DNA of 17,959 nt, taken from Planctomycetota bacterium (GTDB taxonomy: Bacteria > Planctomycetota > Phycisphaerae > Phycisphaerales > SM1A02). The DNA is taken from contig RFOC01000015.1 in NCBI GenBank assembly GCA_009926815.1, positions 1-17,959 on the forward strand, in the 5' to 3' direction. The notes below the pieces were generated by a model. It saw nothing but the letters and a program-made list of their open reading frames with translations, was not told the origin of the DNA and searched no databases. The position numbers were made by a program, and so were the translations under genes. This document shows positions 7,883-14,480 of this stretch, piece by piece; positions within the stretch are counted from its first letter, which is position 1, and each line of letters opens with the position of its first letter.

Positions 7883-7888
7883 ATGGTA
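7883..7888 (-). promoter_or_regulatory. Putative -10 box (TACCAT) for kup and the downstream ABC genes
   Basis: TACCAT on the minus strand, 23 bases before the kup ATG at 7859, would give a 5' leader of roughly 15 nt. The divergent zinc-ribbon gene has its own box at 7903-7908, so the two promoters lie back to back. No clear -35 is seen. Confidence 0.3.
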
Positions 7889-7902
7889 TCCGTCCCCGCG
7901 GG

Positions 7903-7908
7903 TATCAT
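7903..7908 (+). promoter_or_regulatory. Putative -10 box (TATCAT) for the zinc-ribbon gene
   Basis: TATCAT lies 25 bases before the ATG at 7934. Unlike most genes here, this one has a good Shine-Dalgarno, GGAGG at 7921-7925, eight bases before the start. It should therefore have a conventional short leader. Confidence 0.35.
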
Positions 7909-7933
7909 CGCTGCCTCGACGGAGGAACCCACC

Positions 7934-8239
7934 ATGTCTCTTTCCGAACAGGGCTACAACGAACTCGAGCGCGTCTTCCACGAGAAGGACGCCGCGTGGC
8001 TGCAGGAACGCCGCGCCCGCCTGGATGCCGATCGAAAGTCGGCGGCCGCGAAGTCGGCCCGGGGCGCGCACTGGATGGTCTGCCCCAAGTGCGGCAGCGG
8101 CCTGAAGGAGGAGAACTTCCACGGCGTGATGATCGACCGCTGCGGTGGCTGCGGCGGCATCTACCTGGACCGGGGCGAGTTCGAGCTGCTCGAGAAGGCG
8201 CAGCACGGCGGCCTCCGCCGCCTCTTCGGCGGCCGCTGA
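7934..8239 (+). CDS. Zinc-ribbon (zf-TFIIB type) domain protein
   Basis: This 101-residue cytoplasmic protein has a charged helical N-terminus (residues 1-45) and one zinc ribbon. The ligands are C50-x2-C53 ('CPKCGSGL') and C70-x2-C73 ('RCGGCGGIYLDRGE'). The 'CxxCxGxYLDxGE' ending is characteristic of the zf-TFIIB family (PF13453). These small proteins are widespread and of unknown function, with nucleic-acid or protein binding presumed. The start at 7934 is fixed by the GGAGG eight bases upstream; an in-frame ATG at 7871 lies before the promoter box. The gene converges on holA across a hairpin. Confidence 0.88.
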   Translation: MSLSEQGYNELERVFHEKDAAWLQERRARLDADRKSAAAKSARGAHWMVCPKCGSGLKEENFHGVMIDRCGGCGGIYLDRGEFELLEKAQHGGLRRLFGGR

Positions 8240-8253
8240 GCGCATCGCTCAGC
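8235..8253. terminator. Hairpin over both stop codons of convergent genes (possible bidirectional terminator)
   Basis: A perfect 8-bp stem, GCTGAGCG (8235-8242) and CGCTCAGC (8246-8253), encloses a three-base loop. It contains the stop of the zinc-ribbon gene and the stop of holA. No T-tract follows on either side, so intrinsic termination is plausible but unproven. Confidence 0.5.
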
Positions 8254-9268
8254 CAAGCGATCCGGTCATCCGGACCATCAGTCCCTCGAAGGCGCGCGCC
8301 GGCTCCGGCGCGGTGCCGTTCTTCGTGGCCCGGTCCGTCTCCACGGCCAGCCTGAACAGTCGGGCGGCCTCGACGGGCTTCACCTGCCTGGCCGCCCGAA
8401 GCACGGCGAATGCCGAGGGTCCCCAGAGCTTGAGGGCCTTGGAGACGCTGCCCTCGCTCTCCCCCTGGGCCAGCAGGCAGCTGGCGTCGTGCACCTTCCG
8501 GGCCAGATCCACCAGGCTCCAGCCGATCATCACCTCAGGCACCCGGCTCACCCGGAGCAACTCGTCCAGCTTGGCCAGCGCCTCGGGCGCGCGGCCCTCG
8601 AGCACCGGACCCTGGATCTCCCACGCCTGCTCCTCGCGAGAGAGCCCCGTGAACGCCTGCACAAGCGTCCGGGTCACCTTCGCCAACCCGACGCCAGGCG
8701 TGGCGCCGGCCGCGGCCAGCTTGCCCAGTTCCGCGTCCAGCCGGCCCAGGTCCGGGCCGACCTTGTCCACCAGGAGCTTCGCGGCCGCGGGCTCCATCTC
8801 CGCCTGATGCCGCTTGCGGGCTCGCGCCACGCACCAGGCCATCGCCTCGTCCTCGGAGGGGCTCTCGCACTTGATCACGGCGCCCACCTTGGCCACCAGC
8901 TTGTCGAAGTTGCCCGGCCGCCATCCGGTGCCGCATCGCATGAGCAGCGTGGCCTCGCCGCACGGCGACTGGGCGTAGCCCTCCATGGCCCGGCGTCGAT
9001 CCTCCGCGCCCATGAAGACCTCCGCGTTCTCCAGCACCACCAGCTTGTGCGGGGCGAAGAGGCCGGGCGTGCGAAGGCCGTCGAGCACGTCCGCCAGCGA
9101 GGCCTGGGCGCCCTCCAGGTCCGTCCGATCCAGACCGCCGAACCGCTCCTGCAGCGACTGCTCCAGTTGCCGACTTCGCTCCAGCCGGAGGAAGGCGTCT
9201 CGCCCGTGCAGCACGACCACCCGCATCTCGGCGGAGGGCGTTCCGGGGGCGGCGGAGCGAGTGGCCAT
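8249..9268 (-). CDS. holA: DNA polymerase III subunit delta (clamp-loader)
   Basis: This 339-residue protein resembles the HolA delta subunit, which opens the beta sliding clamp during replication. Its N-terminal domain starts with a strand 'RVVVLHGRDAFLRLE', followed by 'LRTPGLFAPHKLVVLENAE', the usual delta pattern around residues 60-95. A three-helix region lies in the middle ('LLVDKVGPDLGRLDAELGKL') and a helical collar domain runs from about 200 to the end ('VSRVPEVMIGWSLVDLARKV'). As in other delta subunits there is no Walker A motif. The start at 9268 is preferred because TAGAGT lies seven bases upstream and homology begins about 15 residues later; upstream in-frame ATGs lie beyond this box. 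The gene is divergent from astB and converges on the zinc-ribbon gene. Confidence 0.82.
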   Translation of the reverse strand: MATRSAAPGTPSAEMRVVVLHGRDAFLRLERSRQLEQSLQERFGGLDRTDLEGAQASLADVLDGLRTPGLFAPHKLVVLENAEVFMGAEDRRRAMEGYAQSPCGEATLLMRCGTGWRPGNFDKLVAKVGAVIKCESPSEDEAMAWCVARARKRHQAEMEPAAAKLLVDKVGPDLGRLDAELGKLAAAGATPGVGLAKVTRTLVQAFTGLSREEQAWEIQGPVLEGRAPEALAKLDELLRVSRVPEVMIGWSLVDLARKVHDASCLLAQGESEGSVSKALKLWGPSAFAVLRAARQVKPVEAARLFRLAVETDRATKNGTAPEPARAFEGLMVRMTGSLG

Positions 9269-9275
9269 GCGGATC

Positions 9276-9281
9276 ACTCTA
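9276..9281 (-). promoter_or_regulatory. Putative -10 box (TAGAGT) for holA
   Basis: TAGAGT on the minus strand is separated by seven bases from the ATG at 9268, which would place transcription start at or next to the start codon. No Shine-Dalgarno sequence is present. Confidence 0.4.
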
Positions 9282-9295
9282 CCCGCGGCGGGCCG

Positions 9296-9301
9296 TACAT
9301 T
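9296..9301 (+). promoter_or_regulatory. Putative -10 box (TACATT) for astB
   Basis: TACATT ends ten bases before the ATG at 9312. It and the holA box face away from each other within a 43-bp divergent gap. A -35 element was not recognised. Confidence 0.35.
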
Positions 9302-9311
9302 GCCGCCGGCC

Positions 9312-10652
9312 ATGCTGGAAGCGAACTTCGACGGTCTTGTGGGTCCCACCCACAACTACGCCGGCCTCAGCGAGGGCAATGTGGCCAGTCAGTCGAACGC
9401 GCAGGCGGTTTCGCGGCCCCGGCTGGCCGCGCTGCAGGGCCTGTGGAAGATGGAGCGCGTGATGGCGCTTGGCCTGCCACAGGGCTTCCTGCCGCCCCAC
9501 GAACGACCGGCATGCTGGGCGCTTCGCGCGGAAGGCTTCACGGGCACCGACGCCCAGGTGATCGCCGCCGCCGCGCGAGATCGCCCCACCGCGCTGGCTC
9601 GCGCGTGCAGCGCCAGCGCCATGTGGACCGCCAACGCCGCCACGGTTGCGCCGGCGGCGGACACCGCGGATGGCCGCACGCGCCTGGTGGTGGCCAACCT
9701 GCGCGCCATGCCGCATCGCCGCATGGAGCCGCCGCAGACGCTCCGCATCCTGCGCGCCGTCTTCGGCGACGAGCGAGGGTTCGAGGCGCTCCCCGCCCTG
9801 CCCTCGGACGGTCCCCTGGGGGATGAAGGCGCGGCCAATCACACGCGCCTGGTCGACGCGAGGCGACGGGGCCTGCATCTCTTCGTCCATGGCGCTCGGG
9901 CCGACGGCCAGGGTCCTCGTCCTGCCCGGCATCCGGCCCGCCAGACGCTGGAGGCGAGTCGCGAGGTGGCGGCCCGGCTGCGCCTGCCTCCCGATCGCTG
10001 CCTCTTCATCCAGCAGGACCCCGCGGTGATCGACGAGGGCGTGTTCCACAACGACGTGATCGCCGTGGGCAGCGAGGGCACGCTGCTCTTCCACGAGCAG
10101 GCATTCGTGGGCGGAACGGACGCGATCGAGGCCATCCATCGATGGGTCGGCGAGGGCTTCTCGCCCGTGTGCGTGAGGCGAGAGGAACTCTCCGTCCAGG
10201 AAGCCGTGTCCACCTACCTGTTCAACTCGCAGCTGGTCCATCTGCCCGGAGGCGGCCTCTTCCTGGTGTGCCCGGAGGAGGTCCGTCGCAGCGACCGGGC
10301 GCGGGCGGTGGTGGATCGCGTGCTGGCCGATGCATCCAACCCCATCCACGGCGTCATGTATCTGGACGTCCGGGAGAGCATGCGGAATGGCGGTGGGCCG
10401 GCCTGCCTGCGGCTCCGCGTGCCGCTGGATGCCGAGGCCATGGCCCGGGTGCACCCGGGGTTCATGCTGGATGCCCCGCGGGCCGCCTGGCTGCGAGGCT
10501 GGATCGAGCGGCACTATCCCGAGGAACTCCGTCCCGCGGACCTGGCCGATCCGCGCCTGCACCGCCGTTCGCTCGATGCGCTGGATGAGCTCACCCGCTG
10601 GATCGGCGTGGAGCGCCTGTATCCGTTCCAGGGTGCCCCGGAGCCGTGGTGA
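9312..10652 (+). CDS. astB: N-succinylarginine dihydrolase
   Basis: The enzyme hydrolyses N2-succinylarginine to succinylornithine, ammonia and CO2, the second step of the AST arginine-degradation pathway. The protein has 446 residues, against 447 in E. coli, and starts with the family hallmark 'FDGLVGPTHNYAGLSEGN'. All three catalytic residues known from E. coli (Glu174, His248, Cys365) can be placed: E172 in 'GDEGAANHTRL', H246 in 'FHNDVIAVGSEG' and C365 in 'GGGPACLRLRVPL'. The start at 9312 is set by the conserved N-terminus. The usual partners astA, astC, astD and astE are absent from the window, so this copy stands alone between holA and clpP. Function is well supported for the enzyme; the physiological role outside an ast operon is open. 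Confidence 0.95.
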   Translation: MLEANFDGLVGPTHNYAGLSEGNVASQSNAQAVSRPRLAALQGLWKMERVMALGLPQGFLPPHERPACWALRAEGFTGTDAQVIAAAARDRPTALARACSASAMWTANAATVAPAADTADGRTRLVVANLRAMPHRRMEPPQTLRILRAVFGDERGFEALPALPSDGPLGDEGAANHTRLVDARRRGLHLFVHGARADGQGPRPARHPARQTLEASREVAARLRLPPDRCLFIQQDPAVIDEGVFHNDVIAVGSEGTLLFHEQAFVGGTDAIEAIHRWVGEGFSPVCVRREELSVQEAVSTYLFNSQLVHLPGGGLFLVCPEEVRRSDRARAVVDRVLADASNPIHGVMYLDVRESMRNGGGPACLRLRVPLDAEAMARVHPGFMLDAPRAAWLRGWIERHYPEELRPADLADPRLHRRSLDALDELTRWIGVERLYPFQGAPEPW

Positions 10653-10654
10653 AC

Positions 10655-10671
10655 GCGGCGGCCCCCGCCGC
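10655..10671. other. GC-rich hairpin between astB and clpP
   Basis: A 7-bp perfect stem, GCGGCGG (10655-10661) and CCGCCGC (10665-10671), has a CCC loop. It begins three bases after the astB stop and ends just before the predicted clpP -10. It could terminate astB (there is no T-run) or be part of clpP control. It is not a CIRCE element. Confidence 0.35.
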
Positions 10672-10678
10672 ACCGCAC

Positions 10679-10684
10679 TATCAT
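10679..10684 (+). promoter_or_regulatory. Putative -10 box (TATCAT) for the clpP pair
   Basis: TATCAT ends nine bases before the ATG at 10694. It closely matches the consensus TATAAT (5 of 6). No Shine-Dalgarno sequence lies between. Confidence 0.45.
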
Positions 10685-10693
10685 CCCGCCTCC

Positions 10694-11332
10694 ATGCCGA
10701 AGCTCCCCTCCGCCGTGACGCCCGACGTGCTCGCCGCGCTTCCTCGCGAGCTGGTCGCGTCGATCAACTACCAGCGCACCCGCGAGATGACCATCGACGA
10801 GCTCCTGCTCGAGAACCGCGTGGTGTTCCTCATCGGCGAGATCAACCACGCCAGCGCGGCCCGCGTCATGATGCAGATGCTCTACCTGGAGAACCAGAAG
10901 CGCGGCCAGGACATCAACTTCTACATCAACAGCCCCGGCGGGGCCGTGGATGACACGCTGGCCATCTACGACACCATGCAGTTCATCAGCAGCGAGGTGG
11001 CCACCTTCTGCATCGGCCGCGCCTACTCCGGTGGTGCCGTGCTGCTGGCCAGCGGCCACCCGGGCAAGCGCCACATCCTGCCGCACGCCAAGGTGATGAT
11101 CCACCAGCCCTTCGGCGGCGTGGGCGGCCAGACCACGGACATCCAGATCCAGGCCGAGCAGATCCTGAAGGACAAGCGCATGCTCAACGAGATCCTGGCC
11201 CGTCACACCGGCCAGAAGGTGGAGCAGGTCGCGAAGGACGGCGAGCGCGACAAGTACTTCAGCGCGACCGAGGCCAAGGCCTACGGCCTGGTCGACGAGA
11301 TCGCCACCTTCCCCGACAAGGCCAAGCGCTGA
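10694..11332 (+). CDS. clpP: ATP-dependent Clp protease proteolytic subunit (first paralogue)
   Basis: This 212-residue serine peptidase is a barrel subunit that degrades substrates unfolded by ClpX or ClpA/C. The triad is complete: S112 in 'GRAYSGGAVLLASG', H137 in 'KVMIHQPFGG' and D186 in 'GERDKYFSATEAKAYGLVD'. The nucleophile elbow is unusual: most ClpPs have 'QAASMGA' where this one has 'RAYSGGA'. The handle-region helix ('IQIQAEQILKDKRMLNEIL') is present. The start at 10694 is chosen over the upstream ATG at 10646, which lies inside astB, because the predicted -10 box is at 10679. A second clpP follows after 23 bp, so the two probably form a mixed tetradecamer. No clpX or trigger-factor gene is next to it. 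Confidence 0.93.
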   Translation: MPKLPSAVTPDVLAALPRELVASINYQRTREMTIDELLLENRVVFLIGEINHASAARVMMQMLYLENQKRGQDINFYINSPGGAVDDTLAIYDTMQFISSEVATFCIGRAYSGGAVLLASGHPGKRHILPHAKVMIHQPFGGVGGQTTDIQIQAEQILKDKRMLNEILARHTGQKVEQVAKDGERDKYFSATEAKAYGLVDEIATFPDKAKR

Positions 11333-11355
11333 GCCCAACCCCCACGGAACCCACC

Positions 11356-11973
11356 ATGACCCTCGTCCCCATCGTCATCGAGAAGACCGGCCGCGGCGAG
11401 CGCGCCTACGACATCTACAGCCGCCTGCTGAACGACCGCATCATCTTCGTGGGCGGCCCCGTGAACGACATGATGGCCAACCTGGTCGTGGCCCAGCTGC
11501 TGTTCCTGGCCAACGAGGACCCCAAGGCAGACATCCACCTGTACGTGAACAGCCCGGGCGGCAGCGTCACCAGCGGCCTGGGCATCGTGGACACCATGCG
11601 CTTCGTGCCGTGCGACGTGTGCACCTACATCATCGGCCAGGCCGCCAGCATGGGCAGCGTGATCGCCTGCAGCGGCACCAAGGGCAAGCGATTCGCCCTT
11701 CCCAATGCCGAGAACCTCATGCACCAGCCGCTCATCGGCGGCGTGCTCGAGGGCCAGGCCACCGACCTCGAGATCGAGGCCAAGCACATCCTCCGCATGC
11801 GCGAGCAGCTCTACGAGATCTACGCGCGGCAGACCGGCAAGCCCAAGTCCCAGATCGCCGACGACTGCGAGCGCAACAAGTGGCTCACCGCAGCGGAGAT
11901 GCAGACCTACGGGCTCATCGACCGCGTGCTCGAGAAGCTGCCGGTCAAGGCGCCGGCGCCGCCGCAGGCGTGA
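11356..11973 (+). CDS. clpP: ATP-dependent Clp protease proteolytic subunit (second paralogue, Asn in triad)
   Basis: This 205-residue ClpP has the standard nucleophile elbow 'GQAASMGS' (S98) and His 'NLMHQPLIGG' (H123). In the segment that normally holds the catalytic Asp, 'ERDRFL' in E. coli, it reads 'CERNKWLT', so position 174 is Asn. An Asn at this place is known from Listeria monocytogenes ClpP1, which is poorly active alone and works with a second ClpP. Together with the adjacent paralogue this suggests a hetero-oligomeric protease. The gene lies 23 bp after the first clpP and is very likely in the same transcript. Its 3' end overlaps the convergent PAP2-like gene by 29 bp, ending in the tail 'KAPAPPQA'. 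Confidence 0.94.
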   Translation: MTLVPIVIEKTGRGERAYDIYSRLLNDRIIFVGGPVNDMMANLVVAQLLFLANEDPKADIHLYVNSPGGSVTSGLGIVDTMRFVPCDVCTYIIGQAASMGSVIACSGTKGKRFALPNAENLMHQPLIGGVLEGQATDLEIEAKHILRMREQLYEIYARQTGKPKSQIADDCERNKWLTAAEMQTYGLIDRVLEKLPVKAPAPPQA

Positions 11974-12619
11974 TCGCCGGATAGGACTCGTTCCGCAGGC
12001 TCCACCAGGCCCATGGCACCGCCATGGCGCCCAGGGTCCCGCACCAGGCGCCCGCAAGGGCGTCGGACAGGAACGCGGTGCGCACCGCGCTCTCGCCCAG
12101 CACGACCAGAGCCACCATGGCCAGCAGCACGCGACCCATGGAGGGCACGCGGATCCACAAGGTCATCGCGGCCGCGGCCGCAGCCGCGCACCGGGCATCG
12201 GGCCACAGGTGCAGCCATGCGGGCGAGCCGCTGCGGGCATCGAGCGATGCCAGCAGGCCGATGCCGGCGCCACACACCCACGCCAGCGCCAGTCCGGACG
12301 CCACGTTCGCGGCCAGCAGGAAGCCCCACCGGCCCACGTCACGCCGGCGCAGGGCGGCGCTCACCAGGAAGATGGCCCCGCCACCCGCCAGCCAGGCCAC
12401 CGGCGAACCCAGCGCGCGGGCCCCGACCAGCCAACCGGGCCACATCCAGTCCAGCAGCCGGTGAGCGGGCATGTCGATGAACGCCCACAGCACCACCAGC
12501 AGTGGCACCAGGCCCACGGTCACGCCAGCCACCACCGCCCGCCACCACCACGAGGCCAGCAGGGGCACGCCCTGCGGCAGTCGGCGGTCCATGACATGGA
12601 AGGCGGGAGCCTGCGTCAC
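11945..12619 (-). CDS. PAP2-like integral membrane protein, catalytic motifs lost
   Basis: This 224-residue protein has about six membrane helices (near residues 28-47, 63-89, 98-122, 144-157, 160-175 and 186-206). The final part, with an Ala-rich helix followed by '…LSDALAGAWCGTLGA', resembles the C-terminal half of PAP2 phosphatases. The catalytic elements are missing, however. Where PAP2 enzymes have PSGH this has PDAR (140-143), and where they have SRxxLxxHxxSD this has 'ESAVRTAFLSD' without the Arg and His. No KxxxxxxRP is visible. The start is GTG at 12619, overlapping the previous stop as GTGA; ATG 12592 is the alternative. It is thus coupled to the PEP-CTERM gene and lies behind the cobalamin riboswitch. 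If the PAP2 resemblance is right, it is a non-catalytic membrane partner; otherwise it is an unrecognised membrane protein. Confidence 0.7.
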   Translation of the reverse strand: MTQAPAFHVMDRRLPQGVPLLASWWWRAVVAGVTVGLVPLLVVLWAFIDMPAHRLLDWMWPGWLVGARALGSPVAWLAGGGAIFLVSAALRRRDVGRWGFLLAANVASGLALAWVCGAGIGLLASLDARSGSPAWLHLWPDARCAAAAAAAMTLWIRVPSMGRVLLAMVALVVLGESAVRTAFLSDALAGAWCGTLGAMAVPWAWWSLRNESYPAITPAAAPAP

Positions 12620-13161
12620 GTGGACACGATAGCCGAGCCCGAGCGCCGCCTGCGACCTCGCGCGCACCACAGGCCCGCCAGCACGGCCGCCCCTGGGCCG
12701 GGAATCACGGCCGGCGCTGCGCTGGAACCGAACACCCAGGCGTCCCGGGAGCCATCCTGCAGCACGCGGTCCTCCGCGCCGATCATGGAACTGGTCCAGT
12801 CGGTCGCGGGCTCCGCCGTCCAGTAGTGCCACCAGTTCTCCACCGGCCAGAGATCGCCCTCGCCGTACTGCCAGTCACTGCCCACGCCGATGCCGGTCAC
12901 GAACTTGCCGAAGCTGAAGCTCTGGAACTGCAGCTGCCCGCCGGGCACGCCGCCGGTGATCATCTGGAGCGCCTGGAAGCCGTTCAGGCTGCCGTCCCAC
13001 CGAACCGTGGCCAGCCAGGTGTTGCCATTCTCGAAGTCGAACTGCAGGGTGGCGGTCTTCGCACCGCTGCCGACATCGAATGAACCCACCAGGGCGGCGC
13101 TCGCGGAGAGGCAGGCGGACACGGCGCACGCGGCGCCAGCGATGCGGAACCTGGAGATCAT
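12616..13161 (-). CDS. Exported PEP-CTERM protein with putative cobalamin-binding domain
   Basis: The protein has 181 residues. A Sec signal peptide occupies residues 1-23 ('CLSASAA' before the mature start). The central domain (about 24-147) is rich in Trp, Gly and Phe and contains 'SLNGFQALQMI', 'FSFGKFVTGIGVG' and 'NWWHYWTAEPATDW', followed by 'GAEDRVLQDGSRDAWVFG'. This order (a helix with AL, a 'FGxFVxGI' strand, a 'YWxYW…W' strand, then 'DGS…W') resembles the C-terminal domain of transcobalamin/intrinsic factor and bacterial DUF4430. A PEP-CTERM-like tail ends it: 'VIPGPG', a short hydrophobic segment and RRRR (152-173), the signal used by exosortases for surface anchoring. The start at 13161 is preferred because it gives the signal peptide; GGGAGA lies 11 bases upstream. 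The cobalamin-type leader RNA upstream agrees with a role in B12 capture. Export and anchor are well supported; B12 binding is inferred. Confidence 0.78.
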   Translation of the reverse strand: MISRFRIAGAACAVSACLSASAALVGSFDVGSGAKTATLQFDFENGNTWLATVRWDGSLNGFQALQMITGGVPGGQLQFQSFSFGKFVTGIGVGSDWQYGEGDLWPVENWWHYWTAEPATDWTSSMIGAEDRVLQDGSRDAWVFGSSAAPAVIPGPGAAVLAGLWCARGRRRRSGSAIVST

Positions 13162-13229
13162 GGAGGGAACTTTCTCCCACCGATCGCGCGGCGGGCAACA
13201 GGGGAACAGCCGCGGGGCGGAACGCACTG

Positions 13230-13255
13230 GGCGGTGCCTGATCGGCACGGCCGCC
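13230..13255 (-). other. Stem-loop in the leader between riboswitch and start codon
   Basis: On the minus strand GTGCC and GGCAC pair around a five-base loop, extended by GGCG/CGCC across a three-base bulge. It lies between the B12 box (13278) and the ribosome binding site (13178). It may be part of the expression platform. No T-run follows, so translational control is more likely than intrinsic termination. Confidence 0.35.
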
Positions 13256-13277
13256 ATGCACCCGGTTCGCGCGGGCG

Positions 13278-13412
13278 GGCAGACACGGCTTCCGGAGCGA
13301 TAGACCCGACTCGTCGGGGCCGGAGGGCCCTCGACACACGGTGACGCGTTCGTGGCGGATTCGCACCGCCTTCCCCCGCTCGGGAGGCCACCTCCCGGAC
13401 GCCGGGAAGTGG
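13278..13412 (-). promoter_or_regulatory. Cobalamin (B12) riboswitch upstream of the PEP-CTERM operon
   Basis: Read on the minus strand, the leader holds the ordered elements of the cobalamin riboswitch class. First is a hairpin CGGGAGG/CCTCCCG (13397-13381), then the core GGGAAGGCGGTGCGAATCCG (13375-13356). Next comes ACGCGTCACCGTG, corresponding to the conserved CCCGCxACTGT region, and a variable arm with stems around 13330-13302. Last is CGGAAGCCGTGTCTGCC (13294-13278), corresponding to the B12 box GAAGCC…CTGCC. In this class, binding of adenosyl- or methylcobalamin normally shuts off the downstream gene. The 15-nt B12 box is shorter than the usual 18 nt, so the RNA may belong to a variant subclass. 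Ends are approximate. The controlled genes would be the PEP-CTERM protein and the coupled PAP2-like protein. Confidence 0.85.
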
Positions 13413-13416
13413 CGTC

Positions 13417-13444
13417 ACTCTAGCACCGGATCCGGAGGCCGCAA
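13417..13444 (-). promoter_or_regulatory. Predicted promoter of the riboswitch transcript
   Basis: On the minus strand, TTGCGG (13444-13439) and TAGAGT (13422-13417) are separated by 16 bp. This would start transcription near 13410, just before the riboswitch hairpins. It faces away from the moxR promoter about 20 bp away. Confidence 0.5.
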
Positions 13445-13463
13445 GATCGATCCGCCGTTTCCG

Positions 13464-13469
13464 TACCAT
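13464..13469 (+). promoter_or_regulatory. Putative -10 box (TACCAT) for moxR
   Basis: TACCAT ends seven bases before the ATG at 13477, so transcription would begin at the start codon itself. No Shine-Dalgarno sequence is present. The remainder of the 315-bp gap between 13161 and 13477 is occupied by the riboswitch leader on the other strand. Confidence 0.45.
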
Positions 13470-13476
13470 TCCAGCC

Positions 13477-14472
<996 letters not shown>

Positions 14473-14480
14473 GACCGCCC

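Noticed and set aside
5976..8105. 709-codon plus-strand open frame
   Set aside because: It runs antisense through kup, which has clear family motifs, and its composition (Gln/His/Arg rich) is typical of a GC-rich shadow frame.
10655..10671. CIRCE or heat-shock operator before clpP
   Set aside because: The inverted repeat is GC-only and does not match the TTAGCACTC-N9-GAGTGCTAA pattern.
12616..12720. Exosortase encoded by the downstream membrane gene (PEP-CTERM partner)
   Set aside because: The downstream protein lacks the conserved Cys, Arg and His of exosortases; PAP2-like layout fits better.
12616..13257. Longer start for the PEP-CTERM protein at 13257
   Set aside because: It would put 32 Arg/Pro-rich residues before a good signal peptide; the start at 13161 has a ribosome binding site.
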